Part shown: positions 22,486 through 33,870 of the stretch, piece by piece
How the letters are laid out: the number at the start of each line of letters is the position of its first letter
How positions within the stretch are numbered: the first letter of the stretch is position 1
NCBI GenBank assembly: GCA_021018815.1
Contig: JAITYX010000010.1
Location: forward strand, 2,542,001 to 2,606,000
Reading direction: 5' to 3'
Source: Talinum fruticosum
Taxonomy: Eukaryota; Streptophyta; Magnoliopsida; Caryophyllales; Talinaceae
DNA length: 64,000 bases
Position numbers and translations under genes: made by a program
The notes under the pieces: generated by a model
What the model was told of the DNA's origin: nothing
Databases searched by the model: none
The model's input: only the letters and a program-made list of their open reading frames with translations

Positions 22486-22511
22486 CATCTCAAATTCACA
22501 TATTTGAGATG
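22486..22511. repeat. Perfect 10-bp palindrome at an inverted junction
   Basis: CATCTCAAAT, a 6-nt centre, then ATTTGAGATG. To the left the element is in plus orientation, to the right the same family is in minus orientation. Confidence 0.8.
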
Positions 22512-22690
22512 AATTATAAATTTGACTAATGCAAAAACAGACTCATTTATTTAAGATGAATTGTAAATTTAGCTAGATGTAAAAATAAACTCACCTATTT
22601 GAGATGAATTGTAAATTTGGCTAGATGCGAAATGGACTCACCTATTTGAGATGAATATTAAATTTGGCTAGATGCGAAAATAGCAAGTAC
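22502..22690 (-). repeat. Minisatellite array, ~48-bp unit
   Basis: About four copies. Directly follows the inverted junction. Confidence 0.85.
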
Positions 22691-23406
22691 GCCGACAATT
22701 AAAAGCCAAAACCTAAAGCCAAACATAAAGCCGAATTAAGTGAGGAAAGTCGGTTCACGGAAGGACCCATCTCAGCTCACCGAAAAAACCGGTGTTGGCT
22801 ACGCCCGACGGTTAGTGACTAAAAAAAGAGACTAAATATAGGTAGACTGACTCTATAATGTAATTAATGGACCGAACTAAGAGGGAAAGGCGCTTTTCGG
22901 ACTTTTAGCTCAAATTCACAAATTGGACCGACTCACAAAGGTAAATTATTGTATTTTATTTTACACCCATGCAAGGGTTAAATACTAAACGCAACCACAT
23001 TCATTTCAAGCATGCAAATGAAAAAGGGTACAACTTAGACTGCCAAAGTTCTATGGTCAAAAGAGGGATAATTCTAGGTCGGTACATGGTGACTCATAGT
23101 CCGAAAGTTTTGTCCCCTATGGAATACATAGCGAGACTTGAATAATCGGTTCCTCTCGATCGGGAATTGAGAAAAAGCGTGCTATGATTGGAGACTAACC
23201 ATCTTCTTAGTGTATCAAGCCTAAGTGGGCACACCAAGGAAATAGCTCGAACTCTTCCAAAAATGTTCACTTAAGGGTATAGCCTAAAGGTCAAAATTAA
23301 AAGCAACTATAGTTTGAGGCTGCCTAAATGCTAATATGCCTAATGCAAAAACAATAAGAAAACTCACAACTTAAATTTTCAAGTCTCGCCCGCTTAAAAG
23401 GTGAGT
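22691..23406 (-). repeat. Leader block, copy 1 of tandem repeat
   Basis: Homologous to 24269-25040 and to 2601-3132. Starts with GCAAGTACGCCGAC and ends near CAAGTCTCGCCCGCTT. No gene. Confidence 0.8.
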
Positions 23407-23880
23407 CATGATGGGAGGCTACTTTGTAGGTCGGTCATTTCTTGAGGAGGGTTGTGCTTTGTCCATGGGCGATGTATTGGCGTTACTAGTAAAGGTGTTG
23501 AACGTACTAGTGTGGTACGTGTTGATGTGATATGTATAGGTGTCGAACTTTTCTGATGTTGAAGTAGACTTATTATTTCCTAACCTCTTCATGCTATGAT
23601 TCCCGATTTGAGTAGGATTCCCTATGTTGTATCCCAACAAAAGAGTTGGTGCTCAAGATTTGTTCATGAAAAATTTTAGGGAGATGGGGCTTAAGTGCTT
23701 GACCCGAGAAGATAACCGATCCTAAGAAAAAGAATGATATGCATTTTATTTTAGACGCACATAAAGAATGTGGATTGACCAAAATGAAATGTGATGATAC
23801 CGATGGGGTAACTTAGATCGGTATGAATTTAATTGGGCTAATGCATTGACTTTCCTAGAATAAGATGGGTGTTAACTTAA
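23407..23880 (-). pseudogene. Tat/Ogre-like gag 5' block, copy 1
   Basis: Homologous to 355-829 and 25041-25504. The minus-strand open frame 23419-23640 is rich in Ser, Thr and Asn (YHINTYHTSTFNTF), as expected for an N-terminal gag linker. It runs straight into the leader block at 23406, so the rest of gag is missing. No function can be given to such a stub. Confidence 0.6.
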
Positions 23881-24268
23881 CTAATGCAAAAATGGACTCA
23901 CCTATTGAAATGAATTTTAAATTTGGCTAATGCAAAAATAGACTCACCTAATTGAGATGAATTATAAATTTGGCTAATGCAAAAACGAACTCACCTATTT
24001 GAAATGAATTGTAAACTTGGCTAGATGTAAAAATGTACTCACTTATTGAAATGAATTTTAAATTTAGCTAATGCAAAAATAGACTCACCTAATTAAGATG
24101 AATTATAATGGCTAATGCAAAAACGAACTCACCTATTTGAAATGAATTGTAAATTTGGCTAGATGTAAAAATGGACTCACCTATTTGAGACAAATTGTAA
24201 ATTTGGCTAGATGTAAAAATGGACTCACCTCTTTGAGATAAATTTTAAATTTGGCTAGATTTAAAAAA
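23881..24268 (-). repeat. Minisatellite array, ~8 units
   Basis: The longest array of the ~48-bp unit in the window. Two unit variants alternate, one with GCTAATGCAAAAA and one with GCTAGATGTAAAAA. Confidence 0.88.
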
Positions 24269-25040
24269 TGTGAGTACGTTGACAGATCAAAAGCCAAAAC
24301 CTAAAAAACCAAACCAAGAACCGGCTTAAGAGAGGAGAGAGGGTTCATGGCAGGAACCACCTCGGCTCACCGGAAAAATCGGCTCCGGCTATTCCCGATG
24401 GCTATTGAATGGAAAAAGTTCGAGACTAAAGGTATGTAGACTGACTCGGAAATGCAAGTAATTGACCGACCTAAAAGAGAAAGACACTTTTTGGACTTTT
24501 AGCTAAAATTCACAAATTAGACTAACTCATGAAGGTAAATTATTTTAGTTTATTTTACACCCATACAAGGGTTATTTGGTGAACCTAGCTAAACTGCTAA
24601 AGACTCACAAAAAGTGGGTTAAATATTAAAAGCAACCAAATTCGTTTCAATCATGCAAATGAAAAAGGGTACAACCTAGAATGCCAAAGTTCTATGGTTA
24701 AAAGAGGGATAATTCTAGGTCGGATATATGGTGGCTTATAGTCTGAAAATTTATTCCCTATGGGATGCATAGTGAGACTTGAATAATCAGTTCCTCTTGA
24801 TTAGGAAATTGAGAAAAATCTTGTTATGAGTGGAGAGTAACCATCTTCTTAGTGTATCGAGGCCTAAGTGGGCCCACCGAGTCAATAGCTCGACCACTCC
24901 GGAGATGTTCACTTAAGGGTATAGCCTAAAGGTCAAAGTTAAATGAAACTATAGTTTGATGTTGCCTAAATGCAATATACCTAATGCAAAACACAATAAG
25001 AAAACTCATTAGTTAAATTTTCAAGTGTCACCCTCCGAAT
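24269..25040 (-). repeat. Leader block, copy 2 of tandem repeat
   Basis: Second copy of 22691-23406. Together with the neighbouring blocks it shows a period of about 1.64 kb. Confidence 0.8.
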
Positions 25041-25504
25041 AATTCAAGCAATGATGGGAGTTTACTTTGGTTCGTCCGCCATTTTTTGAGGAGGGTTGTA
25101 CTTCGTCCATGGACGATGTATTGGTGTTACTAGTAAAGGTTTTGAACGTATCTGGTGTAGTACGTATTGATGTGATACGTATCGGTGTCGACCATTTCGA
25201 TGTTGAAGTAGATTTCTTATTTCCTAACCCCTTCGTGCTAGGATTCCCTATCGTGTATCCCAACAAAAGAGTTGGTGCTCGGGATTGGTTCGTGGAAAAT
25301 TTTAGGGAGATGGGACTTAAGTGCTCGACTCGAGAAGATAACCGATCCTAAGAAAAGAGAATGATATGCTTTTTATTTTGGCTGCACTTAAAGAATGTGG
25401 ATTGACCAAAATGAAATGCGATGATGCTCGATGGGATCACTTAGATCGGGATGAATTTAAGTAGGCTAATGCAATGACTTTCTTAGAATAAGATGGATCT
25501 TAAC
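25041..25504 (-). pseudogene. Tat/Ogre-like gag 5' block, copy 2
   Basis: Minus-strand frame 25021-25266 (MLGYTIGNPSTKGLGNKKST) is the homologue of the frame at 23419-23640. It again reads directly into leader sequence and is a stub only. Confidence 0.6.
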
Positions 25505-25729
25505 TTGACTAGCGCTAAAATGGACTCATCAATTGAAATGAATTTTAAATTTGGCTACTGCAAAAATAAACTCACTTATTTGAGATGAATTATAAATTTG
25601 GCTAATGCAAAAACGAACTCACTTATTTGAGATTAACTGTAAATTTGGCTAGATATAAATATGGACTCACCTATTTGAGATGAATTGTATATTTTGCTAA
25701 ACACAAAAATGGACACACCTATTTGAGAT
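25505..25729 (-). repeat. Minisatellite array cut by Sirevirus-2
   Basis: Four to five units; the last one is interrupted by the LTR that starts at 25730. Confidence 0.82.
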
Positions 25730-27136
25730 TGAAAACTCACTTATAAGTCTCTATCTCTCTTGGGTTTCGATTCTATGTCATTCCGAGCCTTATAGAAACC
25801 TTTATCTAAGTTTTCATCATGTTCGACCCGCTCAAAAACCAAACAATCAGCGTAATATTCTGAACTTAGTTTCGGCCGACTCGGGCATAACTCCGAACTA
25901 TCACATGAATAAATAATTTCTCTAACACTTCTATTCCGAGCACTCGACTTCATGTTTTAAGTGAAAATGAATTACAACATTAATTCTAATTTCTAAGTTA
26001 GTTTAATTATGGAGAATTATTTGCTTGATCAAGTTTATGTATACCGATATTTTATTCTCTCTAACTTGATCATTTTAAGGATTGACTTAAGATGGAATCT
26101 GAACCTAATGGATATTAGACTAAAAAATTTCATTCTTTTAGGCTGAAGATAATTAAGTGCTTAATTACTTTAATTTTATTATTATCTATGCCTAATCTTG
26201 GAGCAAAGTATTTTTATACTTTGATTACCACTTTGATTTGCTTTTGTAGGTTGATTAAACATGCCTAATCTATTTTTGAATTACAAAAGTCTGCCGGTTT
26301 CTTATCGTTAAACACCAGCAGACGTAAATTACCCATTTCCGGACATGGCTCGACACCGTGTTGGGATTATTTGTTTCCAAAACTAAAAATTTTCAACTTT
26401 GAGTCTAACGATTGTTTCCACCCCGGACTTCAATCACCACCGAGAGGGTTGGACTACTTTTAGAGTCAAGAACCATTAAACAACATTCACATCTCAACAG
26501 ATCCTTTTCTAAGTGACTCGGAGTAACCGTTACAATGGCTATTGAAGCTCACCGAGTCCGGAACAAGTCTCAACGGCTATTCCGCCTTGGTGCTTATAAA
26601 TAGAAGCCACTCCACAACACTTGAAGATTGTTGGAACGTAACACGTTGTACTCTTACTAAATCTTCTAGCTTTTACAACTCCAAATCTATAAGCTCTTAC
26701 TTTCCGAGTTGTAAAGAAGGTTTTGTAATCACTTTAACTCTTTACTTTCTTTCTAAATCCCTTGACTGAGCTGTAAGGGCTAACTTAGCTCGGTTGTCCC
26801 CGACTCGTAAGGGTTATCTCGGTCGGAAGTACTAGATCGGATAAGGGAACTTCTAAGTCTAGGAAAACTTGTAAAGAAATTGTCTAAAGGACCAATTCTG
26901 GTTAGAGTCGATCCTTTGTAATCAAGGATTCAATTAATGGATTTGACTTGGAGCTTAGATTAGCAATGTCCGCGGTTTTCCGCCCCAATGAGTGTTTAAC
27001 TTTCCGAGTCTAATCTAGACTTAGAGTCGGTTTCTATTCCCGATATGTGTAAAATTGTTTGATATTTCTCAAAAATCTTCCATCATCCTATTCACCCCCT
27101 CTAGGGTGACTTAACCTCTCCAAGAGAAAACCTTCA
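25730..27136 (+). repeat. 5' LTR of Sirevirus-2
   Basis: Starts TGAAAACTCAC and ends GAGAAAACCTTCA; homologous to the LTRs at 990, 6552 and 18964. TATA box CTTATAAATAGAAGCC at 26593. Shorter (1407 bp) than the 1532-1559 bp of the others. The left flank is GAGAT, within a minisatellite unit. Confidence 0.88.
26593..26602 (+). promoter_or_regulatory. TATA box, Sirevirus-2 5' LTR
   Basis: CTTATAAATA followed by GAAGCC, in line with the other Sirevirus LTRs. Confidence 0.7.
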
Positions 27137-27138
27137 AT

Positions 27139-27149
27139 TGGTATCGAGC
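27139..27149 (+). promoter_or_regulatory. Primer-binding site of Sirevirus-2
   Basis: TGGTATCGAGC, two bases after the LTR. The initiator-Met site would be TGGTATCAGAGC, so one base is missing at the CAG. Confidence 0.85.
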
Positions 27150-27194
27150 TTAGTCTTTCAAGAGGATCCGACAATCCAAAGGTCTAAAGATCAA

Positions 27195-27807
27195 ATGGCT
27201 CGGAACAATGGAGAGTTCGATGAAGGAAGATCATCCACCCGACTACCCAAGTTTAAGGGGTCAAACTTTTAACGGAGTGCTTTCTACTAGATAATGATGA
27301 AGAAGTATGGAACATCATCAAGAATGGAAACTTCATTCCAATGAAGATGGAAGGTGCAAGATCTATGCCTAAAGAGAAGATAGAGTACACAGTGAAGAGA
27401 ATAAGAAGTTCAGAAAGAACTTGAAAACCATGAACACCGATGTGTGCTATCGGCTCGAAGAGTACAACGAGTATCATCCTATGACATAGCCAAAGAGGTG
27501 TGGGATACACTTGTCAACACCTATGAAGGAACCAGATCAAGTGAAGTAGGCAAAGATAAGTCAATATCTTCATAAATACAAGTTGTCGAGAATGGAGCCG
27601 GAGGAGAACATTTCTCGGATGTATGCTCGATTGATCGAGATTACCAACAATCTCAAGTCTCTCGGGTAGAAAGATCTCTCACGAGGAAATGGTCAAAAAA
27701 TTCGAGAAGTCTACCAAAGAAAAGATCGGTTCCCCAAGGTGACGAGTAATTGAAGAAGCTTAGAATCTCTCTCAACTGAAGCCTGATGAGCTCATTGGAA
27801 AGCTACT
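27195..27807 (+). pseudogene. Sirevirus-2 gag, N-terminal part
   Basis: ATG at 27195 gives MARNNGEFDEGRSSTRLPKF. Later pieces in other frames are VWNIIKNGNFIPMKMEG (27310), DIAKEVWDTLVNTYEG (27485), YLHKYKLSRMEPEENI (27575) and LKPDELIGKLL (27780). A stop and frame change occur soon after KFKGSNF. Split by the solo LTR after GKLL. Confidence 0.85.
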
Positions 27808-29041
27808 TGATGTGTAGTGAGGGCGGAACCATAAGAAGAAGGGAAAACCAAGAAAAGGCTACCCGGGCAAATTGGTACTGCAGGCGCAGTCTTGGGAAAA
27901 AGGGTGAAAGGAGGGGCAAACGATGGAGGTTAGAGCTGAAAATTAGTAGGGAGCTTCTCAACTGAGTGAAGAAGCTCTGGTATTTTTGGGATTTTTGATC
28001 GCCGGGAACACCTTGATCAAAGGGCTGAAAGTTAGGTTCGGGCTGACTGTCCAGGGTGATATCCTTTGTTTGTATCGGAGGTGGGGGTCGGGGTACTGCT
28101 TGGATGGAGGCGATTTTTGGGGGAATGAAGTGGACTCACTAGGCTGGAGGTGGACAAAGTTTGGAGTGAAATGGATCAGCGGTTTGTGAGATATGGAATT
28201 GGAAAGTGAAGGGATAAAACCGATGCTATCTCTAGGATACGTAAACACCACCTAGAAGCAACCAAGGGGCACCTCTTGCCTTGCCGGATACGTAAACACC
28301 ACCGGTAGGTTTAAGGACTCAATGAACACCACCAAGTAGCCAACTTGGATACAGCAATTGAGATTCAAAAAGGTGACCAATCCAACTCGAGTATAACACT
28401 CATATATAATTCATCAAAAGTTGTTTTTACAATGCTATTACAAACCGTATTTATAATGAGCAAAAATAGCATTTAGCAAAGCTGAAAATTAAACTAAAAA
28501 TCATAAAGATGCTTTCCTCCTCTCCAAGTTAAAGTTGGGTGAATTTCGGCCAAGTATTTTGTGAATTGGGAACATGTGCTTGTGAGGCTTTTTCCCTTAT
28601 GCAAGCTTCACTCCCATTGATCCAAAACATAATATTCCAAATGCTTCTAGAAGGTCTTCAATCCTTTCCCTTGATGCATCATTTTAGGCGCCTAAACACA
28701 TTGCTTTTGGACCGACCAGAAATATGCATCAACTTATTTATGTGCAAATGACATGAGAAAGTAGCATTTCATGCCTTGTCATATCCGGTCGAAGCTTCAT
28801 GCTCTAACGTGGAGGACTTTGATTTCTAGCTTGGTTCTTCCTTGATTATCCTTCTTGGCTCTTAGGTAAATAATTATTTATGAACATGAAATCATAAAAG
28901 ATCACATTCTCGGCTTCTCATCCTCCGGGATAAAAAATGAACAAAGGAAATTCAAATGTTGTCGGTTGATTTCCATGCATACTTGACCTCTTTTGATGAA
29001 TTGCCTTCGGTCCATAATCTAGCCCAGTCCACTTTCCATCA
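27808..29041 (-). mobile_element. Solo family A-like LTR in Sirevirus-2 gag
   Basis: Minus-strand ends TGATGGAAAGTGGAC and TCACTACACATCA. The 5-bp duplication CTACT stands at 27803-27807 and 29042-29046. Open frames inside (27958-28251 and others) are not genes. Carries the stem-loop array at 28231-28348. Confidence 0.93.
28231..28348 (-). other. Three stem-loops with conserved loops, solo LTR
   Basis: Stems TCTAGG/CCTAGA (28231-28256), CCGG/CCGG plus a G-T pair (28283-28306) and CCAAGT/ACTTGG (28332-28348). The first two loops are the same 14 nt, ATACGTAAACACCA on the plus strand. Confidence 0.72.
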
Positions 29042-29046
29042 CTACT

Positions 29047-29607
29047 AACTCATAAGCTACACCTAGAAGAAGAGGATGTCGAGGTCAACACCAAAAAGAA
29101 CATCACAATGTAGGTGTCGAAAGCGAGATGATAAAGTCCGAGCTACTCATACTTAGAAGAGGATCCCATGGCACTCATTGCCCAAGCTTTCAAGAAAAGG
29201 ATGAAGTACAAAAAGTGGAAAAAGAGGCCAAAGGAAGAGTTTTACAAGAAAGACAAAAAGGACAAGAAGGTAAATACTCATCTCCTTATAAGTTGTTTTT
29301 AACTATGAACTCTAGTTGCTTTGAATGTGGCAGCAAAAAGCACATAGTCAAGGACTCGTCGAAAGAGGAAAAAGGACAAAAAGAAGAAAAAGGCTACGGT
29401 GGCTACCTGGAGTGATGATGACTCATCCGAAGAAAATGATTCCGATGGCTCAAAGTGTCTTATGGAACCGACAGACGCGAAGTTGGATCCGAGTCGGATA
29501 GTGACAACTCCTATACCGAGGAAACAAGTCCTTAAGAGATAATTGAATACTTCCTTAAGTTTTCTAAAGCTGATTTGGCTAGATATATCTTTACTTTAGA
29601 AGAAAAG
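29047..29607 (+). pseudogene. Sirevirus-2 gag, middle part
   Basis: Continues GKLL with THKLHLEEEDVEV. The zinc knuckle SCFECGSKKHIVKDS (29310-29355) has lost its last Cys (Ser instead), while Sirevirus-1 keeps all four ligands. An acidic stretch and the YIFTLEEK segment follow. C1 inserted just after EEK. Confidence 0.85.
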
Positions 29608-30210
29608 TGATGGGGAGGACACCACAAACCCAACCCCAACTAATACCGAGAGCCAGCCTGTAGCAGATTGATAATTCGAGTCCTCGAAGTTACTACGAAG
29701 CCTCGAAACCATTCGTCGGATCATCATTGATAACGCATGCATCAAGGGAGTTTTGGCCACACTCGAAATACTTGTCTGTCTCCTCGGACATGAGTAAGGG
29801 AGTCAAACAAGTCGGAAGTATTCGAGAGGAAAATAAGACAAGAGATCTTTTCTCGAGCTCGAAGTCAAATGATCTTTTCCGAGTCCTCGCTTCTAAGCTT
29901 AGACCAGGTTGCATATATATACTCAAATCTACTTGATCATCATCTAGGCATCTTCAGCAGAGGCAGAAAAGGAAAGTTAAGGATCGGAAAGCAAAAGAAT
30001 TTGGTGACAATGATTGTAGTCTGTCACTGGACTCGAACCATACTACTTTGTACTACCGATTCCGTGGTCCCCTCATTTTCCACTCGCCCTTTTTCTCGCT
30101 GTAATTATTTACCTTTTGTCCTTTTATTTTGCTGAAAACATCACAACCATCGATTGTAAAAGGGGATTTATAACCCTTAGATTAGAGTGATGTAACCTAG
30201 CTAAGAGGCC

Positions 30211-30220
30211 TATAAATATA
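30211..30220 (+). promoter_or_regulatory. TATA box, C1 5' LTR
   Basis: TATAAATATA followed by CATGGGC. The same box lies at 35721 and 60977 in the other C LTRs. Confidence 0.72.
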
Positions 30221-30369
30221 CATGGGCTCTCTCTTTGTAAAGGATGATGATTTTGATATTGGCTATATGCTAAGTAAAGTTGAGTCTGTGCTCATTTCAA
30301 CCCCAAAATTCTCTTTTGCTTGTCTAATTAGTGGCATAATTAGGTTGTGTTCTGAAGAGTCCGATTATA

Positions 30370-30398
30370 CTTAGTGTGGTGATAGTTGTATCACTAAG
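30370..30398 (+). other. Stem-loop CTTAGTG/CACTAAG in C1 LTR
   Basis: Perfect 7-bp stem around the loop TGGTGATAGTTGTAT, about 150 nt downstream of the TATA box, in the transcribed leader. The copy at 61134-61162 has one mismatch. Confidence 0.68.
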
Positions 30399-30647
30399 TG
30401 TGATTAGTGCCCTAGTTTTATCCTTGGTTGTGATATCTCGTATCCTTGGATAGTTCTAGTTTATCTTGTTCTTGTCCTATTAGTGCTGGTTACCTTGCTA
30501 ATCATCTCCTCACAAGTGATTAGCTTAGTCCTTGTTGTTTACTCGTTGCATTGGTCATTTCTAAGTCCATTCTCGAGTCTCTCATAATTGCATTTGGCGC
30601 ACTCGTTGGCGGGATCGGTGTAGCCTTGCATCTTGGCACATCGGCTT

Positions 30648-30658
30648 TGGTATCGAGC
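30648..30658 (+). promoter_or_regulatory. Primer-binding site of gypsy C1
   Basis: TGGTATCGAGC, four bases after the LTR. Initiator-Met type with one base missing at CAG. Confidence 0.85.
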
Positions 30659-30750
30659 TTTGGAGCCTTTCCTAGGCTGAGCTTCCTTACCCCTAAACAC
30701 AACCCTTTTTGCCCCAAACACATTAGTCCACAAAGAACCCATAAACCGGA

Positions 30751-31860
30751 ATGAGTGGAAGCATGACATTGGAGGAATGTTTTGATATGCTCATGAATAA
30801 CTATGATGAGATGCGTGCCCGAACATATATCCGAAAAAGCAACTTGGAGATATGATGAAGAAGAAGCAGCATGAGTTAGAAGAGTCACCACCCAGCTCAA
30901 CACCTCATACCCACTCACACGGGGATGATGATGGGGAGAGCAATCCCTTTGCTTGTTCCAGTGAGCGTGAGCAAAGAAGAGGAAGAAGAGGGAGAGGGAT
31001 CAATCACCCCGACCCAACTCGGATTTCAAAGTTGAAATCCCGTAGTTTGAAGGTCACCTTAACCCGGATGAGTTTCGGAATGGTTGCAAACAGTTGAAAG
31101 AATCTTTGACTACAAAGAGGTGAAAGATGAAAAGAAGGTAAAGCTTGTTGCTATCAAGCTCGGAGGGTTTGCCTCAACCCGGTGGGCAAATCTGGAGAAG
31201 AAGCATGCTTGTTCGGAGGAAACCTAAGATCATAAGTTGGGAGAAGATGAGGTCCAAACCGAAAGCCTAGTTTCTACCCTCAACATACATCCAGGACAAC
31301 TATTATAAGTTGCACAACCTACAACAAGGTCTCGATGAGTGTAGAGGAGTACACCATGGAGTTTGAAAGGTTAATGATTAAATGCGATCTTCAAGAGTCG
31401 GAGGATCAAACCATAGTCCGGTATCTTGGAGGACTTGACCCAAGGTATGCTAATATTGTTGAGCTACAGCAGTACTCAACCTTTGATGAGGTGTGTCTTC
31501 CGGCACATAACGTGGAGCAGCAAAAGAAGGTCCGAACCTTAAAAAGGAAGTCTTTAGGACTCAACCACCAAAGTCAACTCAGTTTGGCAAGGGTTATTCT
31601 AACCCTCTGTTTCGATCTAAGTCTCGCTGCCCCAAAACTCGGTTATGAGTCTAAACACCCTACTACTCGGACTCGGACTTAGAACAAACCTTCTACTCAT
31701 GAAAGCTGGAAGTGCTTTAAGTGTCGAGGATTTGGACACTTTGCTTCGAGTGTCCTAATTGAACAGTAGTCACTATCTTTGAAAATGATAAGCCACTGTT
31801 TAATGAAGATGAGTCAAAAGAGAGCTCTGCCTTGCTGAATGAATAGAAGAGATTGTTGAA
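30751..31860 (+). pseudogene. Gypsy C1 gag
   Basis: Starts MSGSMTLEECFDMLMNNYDE at 30751. Next come a Ser/Pro/His stretch, an Arg-rich patch, and capsid pieces in changing frames (LVAIKLGGFASTRWANL near 31150; MSVEEYTMEFERLMIKCDL at 31335; VRYLGGLDPRYANIVELQQY, then FDEVCLPAHNVEQQKK). The zinc knuckle CFKCRGFGHFAS (31710) goes out of frame before its last Cys. The identical shift is found in C2. Not functional as read. Confidence 0.85.
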
Positions 31861-32400
31861 GAGGCTGATGAATGAGAGTTGCTAGTGATCATACGAGCCT
31901 TAAGCGGATATAAGGATCCAAGTGAGGCTCGGAGGGAGAATATATTCCACACAAGGGGAACCATCAAAGGGAAAGTTTGTTCGATCATTATTGATGAAGG
32001 GAGTTGCACCAACGTTGCTTCTATAAGCATGGTAGAGAAGCTTCAGTTACAAACCGAGTTGCACCCTTACCCCTACAACATACAATGGCTGAGTCAAGGT
32101 AAGGGCCTTAGAGTTAATTCTCGTTGCCTAATATCTTTCAAGTATTGGGAAGTTTTATGTTGATGATATATGGTGTGATGTTATACCTATGGATGCATGT
32201 CACTTACTGTTGGGTAGACCTTGGTTATTTGATCGTAGAGTTATGCATGATGGGTTCAAAAACACATACACCCTCACCCGTAATGGCAAGAAAATAACCT
32301 TAGCCCCACTTGACCCTTCACAACCGCCTAAAGCCAAGCCCCTCGGACACCCAACCCATCCGAGTTACTTCTAACCCTAGGGAAGCCTATTTGGAGTCTA
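31861..32400 (+). pseudogene. Gypsy C1 protease region
   Basis: GKVCSIIIDEGSCTNVAS (31965-32030) carries the aspartic protease site, D-E-G here where C2 and A copies have D-G-G. It is followed by VEKLQLQTELHPYPYNIQWL and, in another frame, LLLGRPWLFDRRVMHDGF, a linker shared by all gypsy copies in the window. A frame change lies near 32145. Confidence 0.83.
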
Positions 32401-33400
32401 TGCATCATGAACTCGGACTCCATGAGAGAATTGATTCTTCCGAGTCGAGACAATTCCGAGTCCTCGGAACTCGTACACCCATTAGCCAAAACACTTATCA
32501 CCCAAGTACATCCATGTTTTTCCTAATGAGATACCTCTTGGCCTACCCCTAAAAGAGATATCCAGCGACCACATTAACCTTATCCCAGGATCTATATTGC
32601 CAAACAAACCAGCCTACAGAATGAACCCTAAAGACACCTCAAAAGTGCAGAGGCAAGTTGAGGAGTTGGTGTCTAAAGGTCCGGTGAGAGTGAGTAAGAG
32701 TCCTTGTGCTCGTGTCAGCCTTGTTGGTACCCAAAAAGGATGGTTCTATGAGGATGTGTATAGATAGTCGTGCCATTAACAAGATCACCATCAAGTATAG
32801 GCATCTTATACCACGACTTGAAGATATGTTAGATGAGCTACATGGTTCTAAGGTCTTCTCTAAGATTGACCTCGGAGGTGGATATTATCAAATCGGAATC
32901 GGAGAAGGAGATGAATGGAAAACTGCTTTTAAGACCAAAGGAGGTTTATACGAGTGGTTTGTTATGCCTTTTGGTCTTACCAATGCTCCAAGCACGTTCA
33001 TGCGACTCATGAATCAGATTTTTAGACCATTCATCGGGAAATTTGTCGTGGTCTATTTTGATGACATTCGATCTACGAATCGGAATGAGAGGGAACATTC
33101 TGACCACCTCGCATGCATTGTCCAACTCGCTAGAGAAAGAGAAACTGTACGGGAATCGAAGAAATGCTCATTCTTTAGCTCAAAAATCGCATTTCCGGGT
33201 TATGTTGTTTCGATTGAGGGAGTAAAGGTAGATGAGAGCAAGATTGAGGCTATCCTGTCTTGGCCTACTCCTAAAAGCATACACGATGTTCGCAGCTTTC
33301 ATGGGCTTGCATCTTTCTATAGGAGGTTTATCAAAGACTTCAACATTGTCACTCGCCCTATCACCGAGGTGCTCGAAACAGCTTCTTTTGTTTAGACACC
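32401..33400 (+). pseudogene. Gypsy C1 reverse transcriptase
   Basis: Frame 32706-33395 holds [20 protein letters not shown], the [13 protein letters not shown] segment (usual word LRSGYYQI), [18 protein letters not shown], and VVYFDDI with both catalytic Asp residues (about 33052). The thumb-like end is [18 protein letters not shown]. An extra C at 32709 (GCTCGTG instead of GCTGTG) shifts the frame at its start. A stop follows TASFV. Confidence 0.9.
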
Positions 33401-33870
33401 TCGAGCTCGAAATCTTTGAAGCTATCAAGGCAAAACCGAGCTAGGCTCCGGTCCTAGCCCCGCCGAGTTTTAAGAAGATTTTCGAAGTTGAGTGTGATGC
33501 CTCGGGTGTAGGCATTGGTGGGATTCTCACTCAAGAGGGTCGTCCCATTGCTTATTTCAGTGAGAAGTCGTGTGATACCAAGCGAAGATACTCTACCTAC
33601 GACAAGGAATTCTATGCCATCATTCGATCATTAGAGTATTGGAATCATTACTTGGTGGCTCAAGAATTCATTCTGCACTCGGATCATGAAGCCCTCAAGT
33701 ACATTCAGGGCCAATACAAGTTGAACCCACGACATGCGAAATGGGTTGAGTACCTTCGACCTTTCATTTTTCAATCAAACACAAATCGGGACAGACTTAA
33801 TAAGGGCGCCGATGCTCTGTCCAAAAGGTATCTACTCGTTGTTTCAGTTAGAAACTTGTGTCTTCGGGTT
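33401..33870 (+). pseudogene. Gypsy C1 RNase H
   Basis: [20 protein letters not shown] (about 33485) starts the domain and shows the first Asp. PIAYFSEKSCDTKRRYSTYD, then EFYAIIRSLEYW with the conserved Glu and [10 protein letters not shown] with Asp follow. The end is GADALSKRY. The domain is nearly intact in one frame. Confidence 0.9.

Larger units (their letters stand above)
29608..30643 (+). repeat. 5' LTR of gypsy C1
   Basis: Begins TGATGGGGAGGACACC and ends TTGGCACATCG. TATA box TATAAATATA at 30211-30220. A 7-bp stem-loop at 30370-30398. Confidence 0.9.

Noticed and set aside
23881..24268. Regular repeats resembling a CRISPR array
   Set aside because: The ~48-bp units are contiguous and there are no unique spacers; this is a plant minisatellite in a transposon leader.
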